Below are positions 24,652 through 33,600 of a stretch of DNA of 44,719 nt, piece by piece. The position numbers were made by a program, and so were the translations under genes. Under the pieces are notes generated by a model. It saw only the letters and a program-made list of their open reading frames with translations. It had not been told where the DNA came from and searched no databases. The stretch's first letter is position 1; the number at the start of each line of letters is the position of its first letter. Source of the stretch: Cyanobacteria bacterium REEB459 (lineage in GTDB: Bacteria; Cyanobacteriota; Cyanobacteriia; Phormidesmidales; Phormidesmidaceae); assembly GCA_018970085.1 (NCBI GenBank), contig JAGWXD010000024.1, positions 1 through 44,719 on the forward strand, in the 5' to 3' direction.

Positions 24652-25971
24652 CTATAGAACTCGCAGCACACTGGCTACTCGTTGAATTTCAGTAAAGCTA
24701 CGAATGTCGTCCAGGGCGGTTTGAAAGTTAGCCTCCCTGACTTCGTGGCTAACGATCACGATTTCGGCACAGTCTTCCTCCATACCAGTTTGCACGATTG
24801 ATTCTAGGCTAACCCCATGGTTACCAAAGCACATCCCCAATTTACCAATGACACCGGGACGGTCCTTGGCGATCAGGCGCAGATAGAAGCGGCTGTAAAT
24901 ATCAGCCATGGGTGAGACTTTGCAGTAATGCTGATGGCTGCAACTCAGCAAAGGGTTGGGTGCGCCAGAGGGCTCTGTAATTAAGGTGGCGGCAACGGCA
25001 ATCAGATCGGACACAACTGCGCTGGCGGTTGGGCCTGCCCCCGCACCCGGGCCGAAAAACATCACCTGTCCCAGGGGCTCCCCTTCGACCAAAATAGCGT
25101 TGTAGACATCGTTAACCGCCGCCAGGGGGTGGGAATTGGGCACCAGGGTAGGATGGACTCGCAGTTCCAATTCCTCCAGAACCGGCTGGGTATCAGACCG
25201 TCGCCGGGCGATCGCCAATAGCTTAATCACAAACCCTAGGCGTTGGGCGTAGGCCATGTCAGCGGCGGTTACCTGACGAATCCCTTCGCTGTAGACATCA
25301 GCCAGTTTAATCCGGCCCCCAAAGGCCAGAGACGCCAGAATCGCCAATTTATCAGCGGCATCTAGGCCATCCACATCGGCGGCGGGGTCAGCCTCGGCAT
25401 AACCCAGGCGCTGGGCATCGGCCAGAATTGAGCTAAAGTCGCCTGCCTCCCGCTGCATGCGAGTCAGAATATAGTTGGTGGTGCCATTCACAATGCCCGT
25501 TAAGGCCTGGATTCGGTTCACCCCCAGGGCCTGCTTGAGGGGCTGCACAATCGGAATTCCTCCCCCCACAGCCGCTTCTAACATCACGTAGACCCCGGCC
25601 TGGTTGGCGGCGGTAAAGATTTCGTCGCCGTAACGGGCAACCACCGCCTTGTTGGCGGTAACCACGTGTTTACCGTGGGCAATCGCCTTTAAGATGAGCG
25701 ATCGAGCGGGCTCCAGCCCGCCTAAGACCTCTACAACTACGCTAATCTGAGGGTCGCTGACAATCGCCTCAAGATTGGTGGTGAGACAGTCAGCCGGAAT
25801 ATCTATGGGGCGAGATTTATGCAAATCTCGAACACCGACTCTGGCCAGCCTTAATTGGCCTATTAGGGGATGACGCCCCACCGGGTCCAGCAGGATCTGG
25901 GCGGTTCCCACCCCCACTGTGCCTAAACCCAGTAGCCCAACATTAATGCTCAAGGTCGCTAGTTCCTGCAT
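24652..25971 (-). CDS. hom: Homoserine dehydrogenase
   Basis: Cytosolic NAD(P)H enzyme reducing aspartate semialdehyde to homoserine for threonine, methionine and isoleucine. The 439-aa monofunctional form has the Rossmann motif GLLGLGTVGVGTAQIL (12-27), the catalytic region GIVNGTTNYILTRM and AEADPAADVDGLDAADKLAI, and a C-terminal ACT domain (about 355-435, YLRLIAKDRPGVIGKLG) that usually mediates threonine feedback. No aspartokinase domain is fused. ATG at 25971 has AAGGGG about 10 nt upstream. It follows petH on the same strand after 94 bp containing a strong hairpin. Confidence 0.96.
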   Translation of the reverse strand: MQELATLSINVGLLGLGTVGVGTAQILLDPVGRHPLIGQLRLARVGVRDLHKSRPIDIPADCLTTNLEAIVSDPQISVVVEVLGGLEPARSLILKAIAHGKHVVTANKAVVARYGDEIFTAANQAGVYVMLEAAVGGGIPIVQPLKQALGVNRIQALTGIVNGTTNYILTRMQREAGDFSSILADAQRLGYAEADPAADVDGLDAADKLAILASLAFGGRIKLADVYSEGIRQVTAADMAYAQRLGFVIKLLAIARRRSDTQPVLEELELRVHPTLVPNSHPLAAVNDVYNAILVEGEPLGQVMFFGPGAGAGPTASAVVSDLIAVAATLITEPSGAPNPLLSCSHQHYCKVSPMADIYSRFYLRLIAKDRPGVIGKLGMCFGNHGVSLESIVQTGMEEDCAEIVIVSHEVREANFQTALDDIRSFTEIQRVASVLRVL

Positions 25972-25992
25972 GAAAATCTGTCCCCTTTCCAG

Positions 25993-26038
25993 TCTAAAGG
26001 GTCAGAGGCATACAATGCTATGCCCCTGACCCCTTAAA
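25993..26038 (-). terminator. Long hairpin downstream of petH
   Basis: A 20-nt arm (25993-26012) pairs with 26019-26038 around a 6-nt loop (CAATGC). In the plus-strand reading two positions mismatch as A-C, but in the petH-sense (minus) RNA these become G-U wobble pairs, leaving a nearly continuous stem. It begins 28 nt after the petH stop and ends about 22 nt before hom, so it probably terminates petH mRNA or protects its 3' end. Confidence 0.65.
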
Positions 26039-26065
26039 CCAGATTCTAGAAAATCACCCCAGGCC

Positions 26066-27331
<1,266 letters not shown>

Positions 27332-27360
27332 CTAGCCATAACCACATGGCGTACTACCTA

Positions 27361-27414
27361 AGAAGATTCCAATCAGGGCAATCCCTGATCAAAATAAATA
27401 ATCAATACTTCTTA
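27361..27414 (-). promoter_or_regulatory. petH leader hairpin(s)
   Basis: ATCAGGG (27373-27379) pairs with CCCTGAT (27384-27390) around a 4-nt loop, 81-98 nt upstream of the petH ATG. An outer pairing AAGAAG (27361-27366) with CTTCTT (27409-27414) could enclose it. If transcribed, this is a stable stem-loop in the petH 5' leader, where leader structure is known in Synechocystis to choose between long and short FNR. Confidence 0.5.
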
Positions 27415-27905
27415 GAGTATCACTGTAGGCAGACCTGGAGACTGGCGATAATGGGTCCTTGATACAATCTATGCTACAAGCCGTCAGAGCCTTTGCCCCA
27501 GAGCCATCCTTGCCAAAGGGAGTCAATTTTGCACCCCTTAGAATTTAATTTAGTCAACAGTCATCCCTAAAGACTGTATTCCTGGCGGCATAATTGCCAA
27601 GCTATGGCTACTGGCGGGGTTAGGCCTGACTTGATCGCCATCTCCCCAACCCGTACATACCCCGGCCCCATTAGGGATCCAGAGGTAAGCTGCCGCAGCG
27701 ACGATCTCGATCGACAGTAAAGCCCTATTTATAGGACATAAAAATTACAGAATGAACAGAATCTGACCTGGCAGTAGTCCAGCCCGAGCAGTAGTAACCT
27801 CTGGAGATCTGACCAAATTTGGTTGTGAGGGATACTGTCTTCTGATAAGATCTAAAAGCAATGGTAGAAATACTTACTCCTTTTCAGATAGTGACCTAGT
27901 CAGTA

Positions 27906-27949
27906 TAGATTTAGATTGCTATCGCAAAGGGTAATTAGATTTAGATTGC
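27906..27949. repeat. 14-nt direct repeat, 30-bp period
   Basis: TAGATTTAGATTGC occurs at 27906-27919 and again at 27936-27949. The 30-bp spacing is close to three helical turns, putting both copies on one DNA face, as for paired operator sites of LysR-type regulators. It lies about 310-350 bp upstream of prk. Confidence 0.7.
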
Positions 27950-28079
27950 CGGGTTCTTGGGTTCAATTAACCTGTTTAAACCAATTCTTTCATCACCGAT
28001 AGAACTGGCCGGAATGATCAAAATCGCCTACCTGAGAAGGTTTTTTGACTTGGTCACACCTGCTCCCAACTTTTAGGGG

Positions 28080-28130
28080 CGATGTTGACGCCATGTTATC
28101 GTGAAGCCTGCTTTTATAGACGCAACATCG
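28080..28130. repeat. 8-bp inverted repeat upstream of prk
   Basis: CGATGTTG (28080-28087) and CAACATCG (28123-28130) are separated by 35 bp, 127 bp or more upstream of the prk ATG. It could be a split operator or a stem in a leader RNA. Confidence 0.45.
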
Positions 28131-28256
28131 AGCGAAGTATTTTTTGATATTTCGTAGAGCTAGTGGAAATACACCTTTACTACCAGCCAGCCAGTGTCTT
28201 CTTGAAAATTTAGTGCTTTTGATGCATCTAGTTAGGAGTTGTATAGAGGGAAACTT

Positions 28257-29264
28257 ATGATCAGCAAGCCAGAGAGAGTCGTTTTAATTGGTGTTGCAGG
28301 GGATTCTGGGTGTGGCAAGTCTACTTTTCTGAGACGATTAAGCGATTTATTCGGCTCTGAATTAATGACGGTGATTTGCCTGGATGACTACCACAGCCTT
28401 GATCGCAAGCAGCGCAAAGAAGCTGGAGTAACGGCTTTGAATCCCCAGGCCAACAATTTTGATCTGATGTACGAGCAGATCAAAGCTCTCAAGGAAGGCA
28501 ACAGCATTAGTAAGCCCATCTACAACCACGAAACTGGTGAAATTGATCCTCCAGAACGGGTTGATCCTAACCGAATCATTGTCATCGAAGGTCTCCATCC
28601 CCTCTATGACGAGCGGGTTCGGCAGTTAATTGACTTTAGTGTCTACCTCGACATTAGCGATGAGGTAAAAATCACCTGGAAAATTCAGCGAGATATGGCT
28701 GAGCGCGGTCATCGCTATGAAGACGTCTTGGCTTCAATCAACGCCCGCCGTCCTGACTTTGAAGCCTATGTTGATATTCAAAAACAATATGCCGACGTAG
28801 TCATTCAGATTTTGCCCACTCAATTGATTCCTAACGACGAAGAGCGCAAGGTTTTAAGGGTGCGGTTAATGCAACGGGAAGGGGTAACTGGTTTCGACCC
28901 TGTATACTTGTTTGATGAAGGGTCTACCATCGATTGGATTCCCTGCGGTCGCAAGCTTACCTGTTCCTATCCTGGTATTCGCCTCCACTACGGCCCTGAC
29001 TCTTACTACGGTAACGAGGTGTCCGTACTTGAAGTAGATGGTCAATTCGATCGCCTTGAAGAAATGATTTACATTGAAAGCCACCTCAGTAATACTTCTA
29101 CCAAGTACTATGGTGAAATGTCTGAGTTGCTCTTGAAACACCGAGAATACCCTGGTTCTACTAACGGTAGCGGTCTGTTCCAGGTTTTAGTTGGACTAAA
29201 AATGCGGGCTACCTATGAGCGATTGATCGCAGCGGGGGCTTCCATTGCCACAGCTCGAGTCTAA
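28257..29264 (+). CDS. prk: Phosphoribulokinase
   Basis: Calvin-cycle kinase making ribulose 1,5-bisphosphate from ribulose 5-phosphate and ATP. The 335-aa product has the P-loop GVAGDSGCGKST (12-23). The redox pair Cys19 and Cys41 is at the positions of the thioredoxin/CP12-regulated cysteines in cyanobacterial PRK, and a second Cys pair in WIPCGRKLTC near residues 225-235 is also present. The catalytic segment CLDDYHS (41-47) is intact. The start is ATG 28257, with a GAGGG site 6 nt upstream; the frame extends 18 nt further to an unlikely start. Base composition is AT-richer than most neighbours, common for a highly expressed photosynthesis gene. A hairpin follows the stop. Confidence 0.98.
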   Translation: MISKPERVVLIGVAGDSGCGKSTFLRRLSDLFGSELMTVICLDDYHSLDRKQRKEAGVTALNPQANNFDLMYEQIKALKEGNSISKPIYNHETGEIDPPERVDPNRIIVIEGLHPLYDERVRQLIDFSVYLDISDEVKITWKIQRDMAERGHRYEDVLASINARRPDFEAYVDIQKQYADVVIQILPTQLIPNDEERKVLRVRLMQREGVTGFDPVYLFDEGSTIDWIPCGRKLTCSYPGIRLHYGPDSYYGNEVSVLEVDGQFDRLEEMIYIESHLSNTSTKYYGEMSELLLKHREYPGSTNGSGLFQVLVGLKMRATYERLIAAGASIATARV

Positions 29265-29285
29265 AACTGATTCCTAAAAGATCTA

Positions 29286-29313
29286 AGAGGGGCGTTACTA
29301 ATCATGCCCCTCT
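29286..29313 (+). terminator. prk terminator-like hairpin
   Basis: AGAGGGGC (29286-29293) pairs perfectly with GCCCCTCT (29306-29313) around a 12-nt loop, 22 nt after the prk stop. The following bases CTATCTAAATT are only moderately U-rich, so it is either a terminator or an RNA 3'-end stabiliser. Confidence 0.65.
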
Positions 29314-29413
29314 CTATCTAAATTAAGGGCTTCAATAGCAACTTAGAGTCCGGGACTGGTGGTTAGAGATCGTGGTTTTCAGCTCCAACTAGGGCCATCA
29401 AGCTTACTTTAGT

Positions 29414-29419
29414 TATAAT
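29414..29419 (+). promoter_or_regulatory. Candidate -10 box for the GT61 gene
   Basis: A perfect TATAAT lies 105 bp upstream of the GT61 ATG in AT-rich spacer. No good -35 is present at 16-18 bp. Low-confidence promoter element. Confidence 0.3.
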
Positions 29420-29523
29420 TTTTCTAGTAAAATATAGCCTTATTATAGAAGGATCCTTATTTGCAGGGGGCTCAAAGCAATATAGGCGCCCTGGCTAACT
29501 ATTTTCCTTAATAGGTATATAAA

Positions 29524-30606
29524 ATGCTGGAATCGCTAAGTCAGCCTGTTATTTCGGATATTCTAATTACTAAGAAACTGCCGGGTTTTACTGTAGAGCC
29601 CTCTATGATGTTTGCCTACCCTACCAGGTTGGCCGATCTGTACACTCCAGATGTTGAGCGAATCTATCTACCTGGTCGCGACTCCGCAGAGGTCGATGTA
29701 ACCCTTAGGGTTCACACTGGTGATACCGGCCCAAGGCCAGCGAGTTCTTTGAAGCTTAAGGCCTATCAGCGGGTTCAAAAGGTTTTCGGCCCTATCTCGA
29801 CCCTGGACTATAGAGACAAGTTCATCTTTGACTGCCGCTTCGATGCCGACAAAAACATTGCCCACGTTATCGACCATACCGTTTTGCCAGTTCTTTTCGC
29901 TCAAAAAAGCCTGTCTGAGGAATTAGGGCAAGAAATTAAGATTCATGTTGTTTTAAGAAAAAGAGCCAGCAACCTAGCCCGACGAGTATACGAAGCTGTC
30001 GGTATTCCTGGGATCTACACCGATGATAGTGTGACGGGCAAAATCGTTACTGTTTCTACCAGTCACCTTTACAGCACTATACCTGAACTACTTAATTTCG
30101 ATCTAGGCAGCCAGGATACGCCTGATCTAGTCTTTGTTCCCCGTCGTGGCGATCGCAGCATTACTAATAACGAAGAAGTCACGACTTTCCTTGAACAAAA
30201 GGGCTTTGTCACTTACTACTTTGAGGAGTTGACTCCCCTTCAGCAGTGGCGGATCATGCGCCATGCCAAGGTAATTGTGATTGTTCATGGAGCCGCCTCA
30301 GCCCATATGGCCTTTAATCGTGTAGGGTTGGACAACCCTGTCGAAGCCGGCGGCGGTGTGAAAATGCTAGAAATTTTCTCTCCCGCCTTTGTGCTTGGAG
30401 GCAGGCGTTACCTGGCTCCCATCTTAAACGGCAGGTGGTGTGCTGTGCGTGGCCAGATAACTCCAGAATGCTTGCGCAGTATCGATTTCAAGGAGTGGGG
30501 TAATGACCTGTCCCCCTTGCTGGGGCCCATCAAACAGCCCTTTAAAGTTGATATCAATAGTATCGCTATGGCGTTGGAGTACCTGAACTCAGGGCAAGTA
30601 GTCTAA
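29524..30606 (+). CDS. Family 61 glycosyltransferase (DUF563)
   Basis: The 360-aa soluble protein shows the GT61 C-terminal signature: FVPRRGDRSITNNEEVTTFL (about 204-223), then YYFEELTPLQQWRIMRHAKV, IVHGAASAHMAFNRVG and GGGVKMLEIFSPAF. GT61 enzymes in plants and bacteria add xylose, GlcNAc or other sugars; the acceptor here is unknown. ATG at 29524 with AGG about 10 nt upstream. It stands alone between prk and a giant minus-strand gene, with AT-richer codon use than the following genes, which might reflect transfer or simply the local composition shared with prk. Confidence 0.85.
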   Translation: MLESLSQPVISDILITKKLPGFTVEPSMMFAYPTRLADLYTPDVERIYLPGRDSAEVDVTLRVHTGDTGPRPASSLKLKAYQRVQKVFGPISTLDYRDKFIFDCRFDADKNIAHVIDHTVLPVLFAQKSLSEELGQEIKIHVVLRKRASNLARRVYEAVGIPGIYTDDSVTGKIVTVSTSHLYSTIPELLNFDLGSQDTPDLVFVPRRGDRSITNNEEVTTFLEQKGFVTYYFEELTPLQQWRIMRHAKVIVIVHGAASAHMAFNRVGLDNPVEAGGGVKMLEIFSPAFVLGGRRYLAPILNGRWCAVRGQITPECLRSIDFKEWGNDLSPLLGPIKQPFKVDINSIAMALEYLNSGQVV

Positions 30607-30625
30607 ACTAAACCACCCAGCCCGT

Positions 30626-33600
30626 CTAAAACCTGAATTCTAGAATTGCCCCGGTATTTTGGTTGAAATTCTCGTAGCTGGTAACCGCTCTCAGGGTGGT
30701 GTGCTGATCAATGCGGTAACGGATGCTAAAGATAGCAGGAGTCAGGTTGGTAAAGACCTTTTGTAGGGATACAGAAATATCAGGAGATAAATTAAAGCCC
30801 AGGTCTCCGCCAATATCAACTTGCTGAGAGTTGGGGGGCGAGGCTGAGAAAAAACGCAACTCAATAGTCTCAAGACCTCCTTCAAACCAGCTCTGTAAGC
30901 GATTTAACAAGGCCGAACCGGCAAAGGTTAACAAGCCTTGAAAGCCGTCTCCGCCCCCTGACACACTGCCTAGGGTGGACTCCAGGGCGGTTAAGATGCC
31001 CCCACTTAATAGGGCAATGATCTGGGCCTCCGTGCGGGGGGGGGTGCTTTCGAGCTGTACGCCCTGCAACTGCATCAGGCGACTGGCCCGGCCATTAACA
31101 TTGGCCCGAATTCGAATAGTCTGTACTCCACTCTGGGTTAAACCCAGCTGGGTAATGGGAGACTCACTAATTTCATTGCGAGGAAAAGGAGAGGCGGGAG
31201 TCAGAATGGTGCCCGCACCGCCACTGTCGGGCACCGCCGTAGAAAGGTTGGCCACCAGGTAAGGATCGATCTTAGGATCTCTGGGGTCGAATTGGGCATA
31301 GTTTTCCTTTCCGGTCAGACGGAACTCGGTGGTCAGCAGGGTAATTCGACCCCCTGGCAGATTAATTCTACCGGCGGGCTTGAGGGCGGGGAAGGTACCC
31401 GCCAGGTCCAGACTGCCCGTTGCCCTGACATCCACCAAGGCTGGAATGGCCAGGCTGAAGTTGTTCCCCAGGGTGAGTTTAAAGTCTTTAAATACTGGGG
31501 GAAGGGGTTGATAAAGGCTGGGAGGCTGGGGAGTCGCCCCAGTGGCCAAGGCGACAACATTTTTATCGGGGGATACAGGGAGGGTCAGGACTCCGTCTGA
31601 TAGGGTAATTTCGCCAGATAGGACCGGTTCTCGCAGGTAGAGACTGCCATCCACCATGACCTGGCCGTTAATCTGACCCTTATACACCCCCGCCGGATTT
31701 TTCCAATTCAGGGCCAGGTTGTTGAGGCTAAGTTGGAAGCGATCGCTGCTGGAGTCGAGGGAAACCGGGGGGTTGGAGACCCCAGTTGAGGAATTCAAGG
31801 GTACGGTGCCTGGGAACAGGTCATTCACCGAAGGAATTACCTTGAGCTTACCCTGAGCCAGAATTTCACCCTGACTAAAGTCGCCCCGCAGATTTTGGAA
31901 ATCCAGCCCTAATCCCTTTAGGTAGACCGAAGAGTTATCCACCTGGATGGCTCCCCGCAGGTTGGTCAGGGGACTGGGTAGGTCAGCGGCGCTGAGGGTA
32001 ACTCCATCAAACCGGGCAGCCCCTGTCACCACCATTGAGGCCAGGGCTTCCAGGGGAGATTTATCCTGGGACCAATGACCTTTAACATCTAGATCCAGGT
32101 TGGCCTTGCCGGACTGCCAGGTAACCGCCTGGGTGAGCAGATTAATCAGAGAAAATCCGTCATCCGCCACTTTCAGGCGCAGGGAAAACTCATCGCTGTC
32201 AGGCTTGTGGGTCACCCCTGGTAGCCCATAGGGCAGACTGGCTAGCAGGGTCAGGGGGTCGGTCTGATTACGGGTGGCCACATCTCCTCGCAGGGATAGG
32301 CGGCCGTCTCGATAGAGAAAGTCTGCCGCCACCAGGTCGAGGGAGCGATCATTAATGGTGGCCTGGTTTACTTCTACCCGGCCCCGAATCTGGGGGTTAT
32401 CCAGACCACCGGTGAGAGAGGCACCCACGGTAATTTGGCCATTTAAGTTAGGGGGTAAACGCAGTGGACGGCGTAGCAGGGCTACGGGCAGATCGGTAAT
32501 ATTTAACCGCAGGGTCCGATTAACAGGATCCTGGGGAGTCAGACTAAATTCTCCATTTAACTCCGCCAGGCTAACCGACTCAGTTCCCTGGTGATCAGCC
32601 CCTGCGGGGGGCGAAACAACTCGTAGACTAAGGGGGTTAACGCGAACCACACCATCCTGGTAAGTACCCTGGGCTTGCAACTGATCTATCCGGTAGGCAA
32701 TCCCCTCGGGAAGGGCTGGATCAGCCCAAAGCCAGTCATGACCAGATAGATTCACCTTGACCAGCAGATCCTGAGGTAGGGCTCCGGTGGCGGTAACTGT
32801 GCCAGAAAAACTTCCCCGTAGTCCTTCCAGGGGCGGTAACAGAGCCTCTTTTGCTTGAGCTGCCTTGATCGCCTGGAAGGCCCTAACTTCCGCCAGGCGT
32901 CGCAACTGAGCTAACAGGCTGGCAGCGGGATGCCCCACTCCTGAAGTGCGCAGAGAACCTGTCTCTGCGGCCGTAGGTGGGCGAAACCAATCGGGGGCGA
33001 CCAGGGGATTTAGTCGAAAGTCTGAAAATTCCAGAATTTTTAGGGTCAGCAAAATATCTTGAACCTGGCCGTTATCAACGGTTAGCTGCCCCCTTACCTG
33101 ATGATTTTTAAGATTATAGGCACCACTAGCCAGGTAACGACTTTTGCCCGTAGCCGAGTCAATGCTAACCCCTGCCAGACTCAGTATCCCGTCACGATAG
33201 CCCACGCTACCCCGCAGACGGCCGTAGCGGGTGACCATGGTAGCTGGGGTATTAGTCGGTATTGGGGTGTTATGATTCGCCTCAGCCACCTCTACCGTGC
33301 GCAGCTTCAGGTAACCTAAGCCAGGATTGAGGATATCAAAATCAGCCCAGATGCTGGGCTCTCGCCAGTTACCCGAAATGGTTGCGGTCTCCAGGGTGCC
33401 ACTCACTTTGCCAATACCGGTACTGCTCCCCTGGGGTAACTTGAGCCGCTCCAGGGGAATTTGCCGGAACTGGGCAAAAAAGCTATCTCCCCGAGCATAG
33501 CCGCTGGCCTGGGCGGCTCCGCTTCGCAATAGAAAGTCTAACTGGCGATCGCCCCCACGAGTTGCCACCCGCAGCCGGTCCTGGCCGCCCTGTAGATCTA

